Assembly: GCA_907163375.1 (NCBI GenBank)
Contig: CAJQUW010003044.1
Coordinates: 62,001-126,000 of the forward strand
DNA from: Prostheceraeus crozeri
Lineage: Eukaryota; Platyhelminthes; Polycladida; Euryleptidae
Length of the DNA stretch: 64,000 nucleotides
Reading direction: 5' to 3'
Position 1 is the first letter of the stretch. Every line of letters begins with the position of its first letter. Below the pieces are notes generated by a model. That model saw only the letters and a list, made by a program, of their open reading frames with translations, made no database searches and had not been told where the DNA came from. Below, piece by piece: positions 51,101-62,221 of this stretch. Position numbers and translations under genes: made by a program.

Positions 51101-51116
51101 GGTCTTTTTAAAGACC
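51101..51116 (+). promoter_or_regulatory. Histone-mRNA-type 3' stem-loop B2
   Basis: GGUCUU-UUUA-AAGACC followed by ACCAU: a fully paired six-bp stem with a canonical UUUA loop and ACCA flank. The ribozyme cleavage site is 5 nt past the stem. Compared with A, the third to fifth pairs differ in a compensated way. Confidence 0.88.
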
Positions 51117-51121
51117 ACCAT

Positions 51122-51190
51122 GGGGCAAAATATGATAGTACCTCCACGTGGTTTGCCCTGGACAGACTTCGGTCTGACTGAATCTATCAT
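51122..51190 (+). ncRNA. HDV-like self-cleaving ribozyme B2
   Basis: 69 nt, cleavage before G51122. P1 GGGGCAA/UUGCCCU, P2 AUGAUAG/CUAUCAU, P3 ACC/GGU with loop UCCACGU, P1.1 CC/GG, P4 CAGAC-UUCG-GUCUG, J4/2 ACUGAAU. All strands occur in HDV order. A run of AATAAA-like sequence follows at 51191-51208, and then the AAGTTG/CAACTT hairpin (51214-51239). Confidence 0.88.
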
Positions 51191-51239
51191 AAAAATAAAA
51201 AAATAAAATCACAAAGTTGTATCTGCTATCAGTCAACTT

Positions 51240-51690
51240 AAACGTTGCATGTTAAGGAGGATTTCGGTATAATTCTTCCTGTTGGTGGGCGATCTTTCTT
51301 GAGACAGGGGATGATATCGTAGTGATAAGTGTGGCAAGGTAGTGTGTCATATTTTAGACCGAAACCTCTGGGGCAACTCATGTGGGGCATTTGACACAGT
51401 TCTCAACGTAGCACTTTGAACGCCAATCGGTTGAGTCTTAGGAATCTGCCACAGGTTACTTTTTAAATTCTCCATTGCGAACGTTATCTGAGAATGAGCC
51501 ATGAGTTCTTTTAAGAACTGCCTCTATCACTGAGGCTAAATGATGAAGGGATGAAATGGGAGGCTACTCTTGCGCCACACGTATACAAAATCACTTTCTA
51601 TCTTCTCTAATGGTGCGATCTCTTTTGATAGAAAAGTAGACCGATAATAAATGTGTTAACTAACCCCATATCTAAATTCCTCCATTTATT
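51240..51690 (+). other. Conserved non-coding block, element B
   Basis: Counterpart of 20311-20640 (minus). It holds AACGTAG, CCATTGCGAACGTTAT and an AGTTCT-UUUA-AGAACT hairpin near 51512-51527. No ribozyme follows that hairpin. No open frame conserved. Confidence 0.4.
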
Positions 51691-51765
51691 TCCATTTCTA
51701 GATAAATACATTGCAAAACAAAGACATGTAGTATGTAGGTTTATTTACAATTGAAGCACATATAC

Positions 51766-52017
51766 TTATAGCGAGGAAAAGTCAAGTGGAAGAACCTTTA
51801 AGTCATTGTAGACTTTGTAGCACCTTGGTCGTTTTGGGGCATCTGGCGCTCTTCTCATCCGCGTTGTTTTTGGTGTAAAATCACCATTACTCCACACAAC
51901 TTGCACAATCTTGCCTTTATCACAAGTCTCCTTCTGATCGCACTCTTCATCTTACTCGTCGACCACTTCAAAGATTTTGTTGAAGATCTCTAAGGCGGGA
52001 GATGTACCTTCCATCAT
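51766..52017 (-). pseudogene. Early gene 3 copy, inverted arm, one stop
   Basis: Starts with ATG ATG at 52017 and has an in-frame TAA near codon 26, then continues to the end with FTPKTTRMRRAPDAPKRPRCYKVYNDLKVLPLDFSS. Nearly identical at the C-terminus to the gene at 52181, so the duplication is fairly recent. A CATATAAAAG box lies upstream on the minus strand (about 52055-52066). Confidence 0.65.
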
Positions 52018-52180
52018 GAGATAGATGAGAATGAGAAGTGTTTCAATTTTCTGACTTTTATATGTCTTTCAACAATGAATTCCTCAACAACCAATCAGAG
52101 TGATTCTAATTTAGATGAAGACTACATAAGTCGGAAGATTGTAGCACTCTTACTCACATTATACGAACTATCACGCCAAG

Positions 52181-52420
52181 ATGACAAACTCAGAAACACC
52201 ATGTAATTTTGTGATCGTCAATGAGTGGTGTGATGAAGACAAGTGTGATCAGAAAGAGACTTGCGAAAAAGGCAAGACTGTAAGAATTGTCTGGATAGAT
52301 GAAGAGTGGACACCAAAAACAACGCGCGTGAGAAGAGCGCCCGATGCCCCTAAACGTCCAGGGTGTTACAAAGTCTACAATGACTTAAAGGTTCTTCCGC
52401 TTGACTTTTCCTCGATATAA
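52181..52420 (+). CDS. Small early protein (early gene 3), element B
   Basis: 79 residues, intact, homologous to 20802-21059: IVWIDEEWTPKTTRVRRAPD, RPGCYKVYNDL and an end LPLDFSS are shared. The N-terminal half is acidic with three Cys (CDEDKCDQKETC) not present in A. No stem-loop or ribozyme follows in this copy. Function unknown. Confidence 0.65.
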   Translation: MTNSETPCNFVIVNEWCDEDKCDQKETCEKGKTVRIVWIDEEWTPKTTRVRRAPDAPKRPGCYKVYNDLKVLPLDFSSI

Positions 52421-52702
52421 AGCATATGTGCTTCAATTGTAGATAAATCTAAGGAACTACATGTCTCTGTTTTTGATATTCAATCCCTTTATCATTTATC
52501 CTCAGTGATAGAAGTAGTACTTATGAAAAATGATTGTATCTATCATCAACTGGTATGATCTATACTGAGCTGTCAAATGATCAGATTTTCACAATGATGT
52601 TAATGATTATGTATGCTACATTACCCAGAAATAAGTGAAAACAGACAGACGAAGCAAATAAACATTTATTAAGAAATTTACAAATAATTCAAAAGTCACT
52701 GG
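52421..52702. other. Early region spacer, no gene seen
   Basis: End of the palindrome arm, then AT-rich DNA; nothing recognised. Confidence 0.5.
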
Positions 52703-53091
52703 GAAGTCACATTGTCCCATACATTCTCACAACCACTGCAATTGCACTTCAACTGCCTTAAGCGTTCCTCTGCCCCGACCAACACACCATAGATGTAATT
52801 CCATTCCACAGTATTTCGGGGTTAGGATGATGGACTGTACCATCTCCGTATATCATGGAGAAGGTTAATGTCAGTTTCCGTTTTTACATCTTCCTGATTG
52901 TAAAGCAGGTATTTCCATCGCACATAAATCATTTCTAACTCTTCTTGCTCCGTTAGAGATGGTAATGCCAACTTTGGAATATCATCCAGCCTTCTCTGCT
53001 TCTCCACTGTTGCCTTTTTCGGACTGGGAGGGCAAGTTTGGCATGCTTGATGCAGACACTGGTGATTCATGCAAGAGAGTTGATGGCTCAT
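52703..53091 (-). pseudogene. Homologue of element A gene 19189, broken
   Basis: The frame from ATG 53091 keeps KQRRLDDIPKLALP, YVRWKYLLYNQEDV and RRWYSPSS, then stops at 52822. The remaining part (CNCSGC-type Cys cluster) continues in the same region after the stop. It is divergent to the polymerase, as in A, with about 84 bp between them. Confidence 0.65.
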
Positions 53092-53175
53092 CCATTACTT
53101 TGAAATGTATGCCATGGGCACGGAGCCTTTCTTCCATGTGGACTGTTGAGTGAAGGTAGGTTTTAAAAATACACT

Positions 53176-56100
53176 ATGACTTCAATAGAGATGACAATGA
53201 TTTCTCCTCCAGATGATGACAGTTCCAACTCAAGTGCGCAGTCGCGGGAAGCATCTAAAACATGTGCTGATTGTGGGCATATCTTTACGAGGAAGTCCGA
53301 TCTCACCCGACACATCAGACAACGTGTGTGCCAACCCAAACCATCATCAATCTCCCGAGGTGAGGATGATTCTATTCAACATGTCTCCTTTACTTGTGAC
53401 TTTTGTTTCCAATCTTTTGAAACAGGTTTTGAATTATCTTCACATAGACTTCACCACACACACACACACACAAATGATAGTTATAGCAACAGCACCTCCT
53501 CTATTCGACTAACTGAAGTATCAATAATGTAGTGAGAAATTACCATATGGAGTCCTCAGAAACTATTGCTGATTTTCCGGAGTGGTTCCATCAAAATTCA
53601 TTGACAGATGCGCTCTTTCGCAATTTAGAGCAGTTTAGAATAAAAGCGCTCATCTGCCTTAAAATAAAATATGTTAAAGTTGATTATCATACCGGTGAAA
53701 TAGTACAGAGGTTGGTGCTTTACATACCTCCTCTCCTGCTACAGAGGTAGTCGATAAAGAAGCTTGATTAAATTTTCACATCCAAGGACTAAAATCAAAT
53801 ATTCATAAATTTAACGAGCGCGATAGTGGTCTAATTTTTGATGGCATAGAATCTACCAAGTTTAAAATTACTCTATTAGAAAATTACCGTGGTCGAGGCT
53901 CCTTCAATCTTCCGAAAACGTTAAGTGCTAAAAATGCAGTCATTTCTGTTGATTGTGAATCACAGTGTTTTAAGTGTGCGGTATTATCTATTCTCCACTA
54001 TCATGATGTACAGAACAACCGTTTCCGTAGAAGCAAATATCATGAATGGGAGAATTAATTGAAGTTTGATGACTGCAATAGCGAAGACATGAAGTTTGAA
54101 GATATAGAGAAATTTGAAAAATGAAATGAAATTAAAAGTTGTTCACATCTGGCAAGAGGGGCTTAAGGGTGTGCGCTACAACAACCGTTCATCAACTTAT
54201 GATCGGGTAGTCAATCTCCTGCTAGTATATCAAAATGATAGTGAAAATTGGCATTACTGTGGTATTCCTAAAATGACTCGACTATATTCCCACTTAACAT
54301 CTAGAAGAAGAGAGTATTTCATATGTGACCGTTGTATGCGCCCCTTCTGGTCAAAAGATAAATTTGAAACACATTATGAATGGTGTAAGCGAGGTAAACT
54401 GCAAATAGAATGCATGCCCAAAGATAAAGAGTTTTCACATAGAGAGAAAGATGATGAATTTAGTCCTCTTCGTGTCATCTATGCTGACATCGAATGCTAT
54501 ATTGATGATAACACCCATAAAGCGGCAGCCATATCATGTTATGAGGTATGGCATGACTACTTCAAAAATAAAAATGATAAAATGCACGTCTGGGAAGGTG
54601 AGGATTGTATACATAAATTCCTACAATTCCTCGAAAGCGCTGTCAAATTTCAGCAAAAATATGATAGTGAACTCCAACGCAGATCATTGAATATGTCAGC
54701 AGATGATCAAGTAAAATTTGAAAGTTGTAAAGTCTGGCCAAAATGTAATAAAACGTTTGATGAAGATAAAATCAAGAAAGTGCGCGACCATGATCACATC
54801 ACTGGTAAATTTAGAAACGCGCTATGTACAAGATGAAAATTTTCAGTGAGACTGAAGTGGCGTACTCTACCCGTTATTTTTTATAACTTCAAAGGTTATG
54901 ACAGTCATATGATAATATAAGGGGGGGTTAGGAAAAATGAAAGAGTGGAAGTTAAGTGTAATAGCTCAAACAAGAGAAAAGCTCATGGCCATGACAGCAA
55001 AAGTAGCAGTTGACAAAACTGAAGAAAATAAGATAGTTTATTTTGATATAAAATTTTTAGATTCCTATCAATTCATGGCTTCATCACTAGCATCTCTCGT
55101 TCAAAATCTTAAGTCTCTTCCACTAACTCAAAATTTGAAGAAACAATATTCTAGCTTGACGGATGAAGTCATCACACGCAGAGGAGTGTTTCCATATGCA
55201 TACTTTGATAACATTTCTAAACTTAGTGAGACTTCTCTTCCATCAATAGACAAATTTAAAAATGATTTGACTGGTGTAGAATGCAAGGTAGAAGACTACA
55301 ATCATGTTCAAGTTGCATGGACAAAATTTAACTTTCAAACGTTTAGCGATTATATGATCGCCTATCTAAAATTAGATGTATTTTTGCTGGCTGATGTATT
55401 TCAGGAGTTTCGACGAGTGGCATTGGAAGAAGATAAATTAGATCCTGTTCACTTTGTCAGTCTTCCAGCCATGTCATTCCAGTCTGCCTTCAAAATGACT
55501 GGAGATACCATCCATCTTTTGCAAGATCCAGAGATGTATAATTTATTTGAATGAGAAATTCGCGGTGGTCTCACATTTGTAAATAGGCATCAAATAAAAT
55601 CAAAAATAGTAGATGATGATCAGATTCATCTTAAGTACTATGACCAGAATAGTTTATATGGTAGTTCACTGTCCAAACCTCTACCTCACTCTGAGTTTAG
55701 CTGGTTGGGTGATAATGAAATTCAGCATTTCTGCAACCCTTCAAACATACTAACTATTCCAGATAATGGTGATTGGGATATTATTTTGAGATAGATCTTA
55801 TCTATCCAAATAGTATTAAAAATAAAACTGTGGATTTTCCGCTTGCACCCGAATCAGGCGAAGTGACTGAAGATATGTTTTCGGACTTTATGAAACAATT
55901 TCATTAAGATTTAGAAGGGAGCGGACAGCCCAAGTATAGGCCTTGCCGTAAACTTTTCTTACTCAATTTGATAAAGAAAATTATTTAGTCCACTTCTCTA
56001 TCTTAAAATTTTATTTAGAGATGGGGATGATTTTAAAAACAGTTCACCGCATTATCAAATTTGGACAGAGAGCTTTTCTGAAACCTTATATTGATAGTAG

Positions 56101-57708
56101 CAGCCAGAAACGTGCACTAGCCCAAAATAATTTTGAAAAGGATTTCTATATAAATAAGAAATGTGCGCTCCTGCCCCACCGAGAATTGTACTCTCCTGCC
56201 CCACTTGTACATGAAGGGACCAGGGCCTACAGCAATCGTCGGACCAGGCATTTGGAGCTGCTCTGACTGTCATATATCTTCATTCATATCAGTACATATC
56301 ACAGCATAATTATATTCCGCAAAAGCTAACTCTAAATAAGAAAATTGAGGGCCTACAGCAATCGTCGGACCAGGCATTTGGGGGTGCTGTGACAGCTATA
56401 TGCACTTCTTTCACATCAGTACATATCAATGCACAATCATATTCCGCAAAAGCTAACTCTAAATACGAAAATTGAGGGCCTACAGCAATCGACGGACCAG
56501 GCATTGGAGGTTCTCTGACTGTCATATATCTTCATTCATATCAGTACATATCACAGCACGATCATATTCCGCAAAAGCTAACTCTAAATACGAAAATTGA
56601 AGGAACCAGGGCCTACAGCAATCGTCGGACCAGGCATAGGTCCTGTGACAGCCATAGAACTTCTTTCAGAACAGTACATATCAATGCACAATCATATTCC
56701 GCAAAAGCTCATACGTGGGGCAGGAGAGTCAGTGGGGCAGGCGTGCACATGGGGGCAGGAGCGTACAGTTGTGGGGCAGGGGCGTACATTTCATATTCGT
56801 CCGTGTGGCAGGAGAGTACAATTCGGTGGGGCAGGAGCACACATTTCTTATCTATAAATATAAGAATAATAGTCTTTTTGCTAAGACGATGGAGGACTTT
56901 AGAAAGCGTATTAACTATAAACTTGTGAATCATAATGATAAATTTCAAAAGTTAGCGACATCACCTCAACTTTGTTGATAGAGATATTATAGATGATGAG
57001 TTGGTTGGTGTTAAAATGATAAAATCAGAAGTAGAGTTGTGCAAGCCCATCTACATTAGACAAGCTGTGTTGGATTATTCCAAGCTTGAAGGTTATCAAC
57101 TCTTTATAGAATATTAACACCATGCCGTCTAATTAAAGACGTGCGTTTGCTGGGCGGTGATACTTCAAGCTTGTGGGTGATACTTCAGTTTCTTTTTAAG
57201 TATCGCTGCTCAGAAAGAGTTGAATTTCAATGAAGTAGGAAAATCTTTACAAAAATATTTTGATACATCAAATTATCCTACAGATCACCTACTATACTCT
57301 ACTAAAAATAAAGCAAAATTAGGATGCTTTAAAGATGAAATGGCAGGAAAGGAAATTAAGGAAATGATTCTTCTTCGTCCTAAAATGTATTCTATGAAAC
57401 CAAAACACTCCAGTGACAGTATTAAGCGCGCAAAAGGTATATCTAAATCCATTGTTGTAAATATGAAACATAGGGTCTATAAGATGGCCTACATAAATAA
57501 GAACATAACGTTTGTCAACATGACCATCTTAAAATCAAAGACACATGAGGTAAAAACTGATACATTTAGGAAGCGAGCACTTTCAGCGTGGGAGGAAAAG
57601 AGGTGTTGGATAGGACATAACATATCTCTTCCACATGGACATCCTGGCACAAACATATCACCACCCAAAAGAATTAAACTCACACTACCACATTCAGGAG
57701 ATGTGTAA
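53176..57708 (+). pseudogene. Protein-primed family B DNA polymerase, element B, heavily disrupted
   Basis: ATG 53176 opens with the same Ser/Glu-rich leader and two C2H2-type fingers (CADCGHIFTRKSDLTRHIRQ). The homology to the element A polymerase then runs through 53532-53750, 54114-54836 (exonuclease I, endonuclease VII-like segment with the first Cys pair altered to CKVWPKC), 54937-55554 (exonuclease III), about 56021-56150, 56865-57150 and 57205-57708. At least eight stops or frameshifts are visible, including TGA near 55552, and a repeat element is inserted in motif B. The GDTDS motif region at about 57155-57190 is scrambled. Not functional. Confidence 0.88.
56155..56858. mobile_element. 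MITE-like insertion in the element B polymerase, with internal tandem repeats
   Basis: The ends are inverted: AGAAATGTGCGCTCCTGCCC on the left and the complement on the right, extending about 50 bp (TTGTACTCTCCTGCC). Between them, four ~125-bp tandem units (CCTACAGCAATCGTCGGACC...CCGCAAAAGCTAAC) start near 56222, 56350, 56478 and 56608. A TATAAATA sequence flanks both sides and may be the target duplication. Element A has uninterrupted coding here. Confidence 0.8.
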
Positions 57709-57922
57709 ATAGATTCACTCTTAAATCAGTATTTTGATGATGTTTTTTGTTGATATTCATTGTTGCTTTATGTATCGCTTTAGATTGCACTTTCTTGTGA
57801 ATATATGCCTACAGTCAGTTCATTCCCACTATATCTGTGAAAAAACTTTCCCACTTTGTCAACACTTATTCAAAACACTTTTCCATACATATCTTTTATT
57901 TCAATAAAATTCTGCAATGATT
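57709..57922. other. Spacer between convergent genes
   Basis: 214 bp between the polymerase end and the minus-strand penton gene; AT-rich with TTTATT (AATAAA on the minus strand) near 57900. Confidence 0.5.
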
Positions 57923-59441
57923 TTACTTTGTTTTCCGAAACACTAAAGTTATGAGAGATTTAGTATCTTTCACATAGATGCACTCATGTAAACCATTTGT
58001 AATTTTGAGAGAAATAGACGTGATAGTTTGTTTGATAACATGATGGTAGAAAATAGGTTTAAACATCTTTTCAACGATTCCATAGGAAGCGTCTTTATCA
58101 TGAATGAAATTACGTAAAATGTATTCTTTTTTCTCACCAACAGAAATAGGTGAAATCAGATCAATTTGAATGTAGAGATGTTGTTCATGTTTATCAAGTG
58201 TCATTGGTTTTCCTACACCAATCGTCTATGAAGTAGCAAACTTATCATGTAGCAATGAAAAGCCAGAGTTTTTTCAAATTGTTAGTCAATTGACATTGAA
58301 TGTGATCACCCAGCTTCAGAACAGCACTTTGATTTTTAATTGAAAACAAAATGTGATGTGCCTTTGCATCATATCTACTTTTCAACACTTGCTTCAACTT
58401 ATGTTGTATATATGGATTTATGACAGGAATAAAGTTTTCAGCTGTATTGTATAGACGCGACATTGTATTGATACCAACTTTAGTTTCTTGATAAGATTGG
58501 TAAATTTTCTTGATGCGATCACCATAGATGTCCACCCACCATTCATCATTAACTGAATCAGCTTTAGTGTGACATTCATGAGAAGCATGAACCAAACCGC
58601 TTCCAATAATAGGCGATACATGTCTTACAAAATGACGCAAGGTTGGAGAGAAATAAACTGTAAGTTTGTCATTATATTTCTGAATAACCAACTAATCTTT
58701 CTCAGCCATGACTTTTTCTCCATACTTCTTACCCACAGTCTCATTCCATCGTTTTACTAACTCAATAAGTGTCGAAGGCTTGACGCCACGCTTTTTCAAA
58801 ATGATACGTTCTTCACATTCTACAACATCTTCATCAAATATTTTAAATTTATAATGAAATTTGTCTATTCGGTTTGAATAGATTTTTTTAACATTTGCAA
58901 TAGCCATTGATGTCAGATGTGGACTGTGTCCAATACCGAGATGTGGATAGAATTCATTATCCAACCTCAATGTAAGACCTTTAGTAAAAGAGTGAAAACG
59001 ATAGAAGTGTCTCCTGTGCCATTCATAGATAGTAAACTCATAAACTTTCTGACCCTTATTTTTCATAATAGAAGCATTGCCACTATTGAATGCCTTAATG
59101 ATTTTATCTTAGTCTGATGATCCATAATAATCTGATTCTAACTGATTCCATTCATAATTCCACTTTCCATCTGATGTTTAATTGTATGGAAACTTGAATG
59201 CATTATTCATCGTTATTCCATCATGGGTGCGAGGAGTCAATACCATTTCTTTCAATTCATTCACATTCTGAATATTACTATCATAACAAATGCTGGAAAC
59301 ACCTACTTCCCATTCACCTTCTAGAAGTAATGGACGATTTAATTCTGCTCGATAGTCTGATGGTTTATTATTGGGAAATTTATTCATAGATGCATTACTG
59401 GGTAAGAAAAATAGAAACGAATCCTTATTTTCACTTTCCAT
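57923..59441 (-). pseudogene. Penton/minor-capsid-like protein 2, element B
   Basis: Homologue of 13257-14777. Begins MESENKDSFLFFLPSNASMNKFPNNK at 59441. Broken into pieces 59178-59441, 58692-59066, 58245-58691 and 57923-58204 by frameshifts and stops. The conservation of the start supports the choice of ATG in A. The octamer motif lies upstream on the minus strand (59469-59480). Confidence 0.8.
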
Positions 59442-59480
59442 ATCATTCACATTGGAAACATATGTTTACACACTTTTGCA

Positions 59481-60873
59481 TTAATTCTTCATTCGAAAAT
59501 GGAGTGTGATACTTGTCATAGCATCCTTATGAAAAGGAATCAACGCACCAGCATCGTCATAAATTGCAATATCAATTTGTGGCATATAGTTTGATTTCAA
59601 GTTTGTATAATGCACTTTCTGAAAAGTATGCTCAGATAGAGTACTTTTGCGTTTTGACTGGTAGGGTATCATTGCTAAAAGTGGAGTTTCAACATCTCCC
59701 ACACGTCCATCTTCACCAATATTGGAATATATCTGAAAACAGTAAATACGACGCGATAACGATATGCTCGCGCTAGCTATTGCTACAGTGCCACTTTTAA
59801 AAGTATTTTGATCAAATCCCAAAATGTCCATTAGAGTATTGTCCATTATCAGCTCAATATTTTTCCCACTTACATTAAGAGACAGAACACCTTCTTTTTC
59901 AGAAAAAGAAATATGCTGTTCATTAATCACTTCATTCAAATAATTTATAGCCAATTTCACTGAAGTGATAATGCGAAGTGTCAACACTCTTGTTTTATGT
60001 AAGATACCATTTAAAGGATCTATACACTTTCTGTGTAAAGATACGGACCATTCTGTATCAATTTGATTTGAACTATTATGTCCCAGATAGCGCATATTAA
60101 ATTTTCCATGAAGAGCTGCAGACCGATGTCGCAAGAACTGATGAAAATCTTCTCAACAAACCAATACTAGATCATCATCCTTTAGTTTATTGATTACGAT
60201 ATGATTAGACTTTTTGTTGTAAGTCAATGTTGCCACTTGTTCACCATCTACTCGAAGGAGATAGTTAAATTTCTTCAATAATGCTTCAGGAGTCATGTTC
60301 GTCTTTCTTACCTTAATCACAATCTTCTTCACCAACGTCTTTTCATTTTTCGGAATAAGATCCACATAATAGGCTTTCTCTTTATAAATTAAATTTTTGC
60401 AACCTCTTGGATAGTAATTAGCTTTATAATTATCATAGCTTGTCAAGGCGCTAGCAAAGTAACCTAAATCATTTCTTAAACTCGAAGTCAAAGCAACAAT
60501 CCAATCTTTATCAACTGAATGATACAAATGATCATATTCACCATTGTGGGGAGTAAACTCGACAATGTGTCTACATGCTTTATTCAGGAAATCAAATACG
60601 AATTTTTTACATGTTGAGAAATCTCTCTTCGGCCATTTCGGAATGTAAACTTGACATCCCTCTTCACACTATACGTCTCATATTAATAGTCATCACTTCA
60701 TGATCAAAAGTATAGACATAGTTACTGTGAACAACTTGGGTGACGCCTACTTCCCACTTCCCATTCAGCTGTTGTGTATTATCAATGGGAGTAGAAAAGA
60801 TAGCAGCTCGATTGCCAACAAATCTATTTGTTGCCACATTGCTAAGCAAAACATGATAGAATGACATTTTCAT
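59481..60873 (-). pseudogene. Penton/minor-capsid-like protein 1, element B
   Basis: Homologue of 11820-13217, starting near 60867-60873 (MKMSFYH). Pieces 60664-60873, 60153-60527 and 59481-60134 are separated by stops and a frameshift. The C-terminal motifs SNIGEDGRVGD, PLLAMIPY and LHFRM are kept. Divergent from the PC4-like gene at 60910 across a shared octamer motif. Confidence 0.8.
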
Positions 60874-60888
60874 TTCGGTATTCCATAC

Positions 60889-60898
60889 ATTACCAATT
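60889..60898. promoter_or_regulatory. Shared octamer-like motif, element B
   Basis: CAATTTGCAT on the plus strand (ATGCAAATTG on the minus strand), between divergent genes. It is a perfect ATGCAAAT octamer in this copy. Confidence 0.55.
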
Positions 60899-60909
60899 TG
60901 CATAACATC

Positions 60910-61266
60910 ATGAAGACTTGGATTTTGGACTCTCTACAATATATTAAAGTTGATCGCGATGGAAGCGTTCATTTCAAGAATTATTATGGAAATACATCGA
61001 AAGGAATTACATTAACATGGCGACAATTTTTCAATCTTAAAGATATCATGAGGGATTTGGAATATTTCAAAAGGTTGAAATTCATCTCCTTGGGTAATCA
61101 AGTTTGGCTTCAACATCACAGAAATGAAATTCAAATCTATCATTCTCATCTCTCCATCTATTTCTCATTTCGCAAATGTAATTGGGAAAAATATAAAAGA
61201 TGTGTACAACGCTCCATTATGTCATTCATTCGACGGGAGTTCATCGGATTGCTACGCAAATCTTAA
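60910..61266 (+). CDS. PC4-like transcription-cofactor-type protein, element B
   Basis: 118 residues from ATG 60910, intact. Close homologue of 11428-11784 (MKTWILDSLQYI, GITLTWRQF, RRCVQRSIMSFIRREF). Two strand/helix units as in element A. A PC4-like single-stranded-DNA-binding role is inferred from the predicted layout only. Frame integrity in both elements, when neighbouring penton genes have decayed in B, hints at selection or chance. Confidence 0.6.
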   Translation: MKTWILDSLQYIKVDRDGSVHFKNYYGNTSKGITLTWRQFFNLKDIMRDLEYFKRLKFISLGNQVWLQHHRNEIQIYHSHLSIYFSFRKCNWEKYKRCVQRSIMSFIRREFIGLLRKS

Positions 61267-61302
61267 TCAGACACCATCTTCAACACAGTGTCACACTCCA
61301 TC

Positions 61303-61956
61303 ATGAAGACTTGGAAATTGGATTTCCTACAATATGTTGAGATTGATCATGAACGAAACGTATGTTTCAATGATTATACTGGAAATGTACGAAGAGTATT
61401 TGCTTTATCATATCGACATTTTCAATCTCTACATCATATCATGAAGGATTTGAAATACTTCTATATGAAGAAACACTCACGCATAGGAAATCGCATATGG
61501 TTGCGACTCAACAAACAGCGAATTCAAATCTATCATTCACACCTTTCTACCTACTTCACATTTCATCAAGGCAGTTGGGAAAATTATAAAAGGAAGATAC
61601 ATCGCTCTATTTACTCATTTCTTCATCATGAAACGTCATCGCTACACCATCGTCAACATTCTCCGACGCATCAGACTCTACACGAAAATCGATCTCGCAA
61701 CATTACATCAACAAATTCCAAACAGCAAGTATTATCCGGATCGACCGCAAATGTTAGTGGTGAAGATGAGCAATTTACGAAATCTTCAACTCTTCCCAAA
61801 TGGAACTGTTCAGATACTCGGCGCCCTTTCTCATTCATCAGCGCGGTTAATGCGCTTAGAGCTGCAGAAACTACTACGACGGATATGGAAGAGGGAGAAG
61901 TGTGTGATGTCGAATCTGACTGTGGACAATATGGTGATCTCTACTCAATTGAGTGA
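61303..61956 (+). CDS. PC4-like protein with acidic tail, element B
   Basis: 217 residues from ATG 61303; the longer frame starts with GTG. Homologous over the full length to 10755-11405, including the acidic end MEEGEVCDVESDCGQYGDLYSIE. The last 329 nt overlap the TBP-like frame. Intact in both elements. Confidence 0.65.
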   Translation: MKTWKLDFLQYVEIDHERNVCFNDYTGNVRRVFALSYRHFQSLHHIMKDLKYFYMKKHSRIGNRIWLRLNKQRIQIYHSHLSTYFTFHQGSWENYKRKIHRSIYSFLHHETSSLHHRQHSPTHQTLHENRSRNITSTNSKQQVLSGSTANVSGEDEQFTKSSTLPKWNCSDTRRPFSFISAVNALRAAETTTTDMEEGEVCDVESDCGQYGDLYSIE

Positions 61957-62128
61957 AGATGTATCGTTTTTAAAGATTCATACCAGCAGTTTCAATTTGT
62001 GTTATGAACCAGAACTTTTTCCCGCGGCTCTCATTAGTTGCTGGTTACCTGTACATGTTGCAATCTTTCATAATAGTAAAGTTATCGTTACTGGAATGAA
62101 ATCTGAATGCAAGCAGATACGATCCTAG
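61628..62128 (+). pseudogene. TATA-binding-protein-like protein, element B, frameshifted at the C-terminus
   Basis: Begins ATG (KRHRYTIVNIL) and shows the two TBP-like repeats: KIDLATLHQQIPNSKYYPDRP with LQLFPNGTVQILGA, then CYEPELFPAALISCWLP with VAIFHNSKVIVTG. A small deletion near 62100 changes the last 15-20 residues and ends the frame early, removing the end of repeat 2. Start and fold elements agree with 10538-11083, confirming it as a viral gene present before the two elements diverged. Confidence 0.8.
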
Positions 62129-62221
62129 ACTATCTATGTACATAACCAACGGATTGTAAAATAAAAACAATTTTTATTCCAACATGATGTTTTTATTTCA
62201 AATCATTATAGAACATACAAA

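Larger units (their letters stand above)
51690..52480. repeat. Large imperfect palindrome carrying two inverted copies of early gene 3
   Basis: The left arm (about 51700-52020) is an inverted match of the right arm (about 52180-52470): TTCAATTG..., TTGAAGCACATAT and GACTTTTCCTCG occur on opposite strands. The spacer of about 160 bp holds both start regions. The arms have diverged. Confidence 0.7.

Noticed and set aside
51505..51545. Another histone-type stem-loop (AGTTCT-TTTA-AGAACT)
   Set aside because: The stem base lacks the GG/CC pairs and ACCA flank and no HDV-like fold follows. The matching place in element A has no hairpin.
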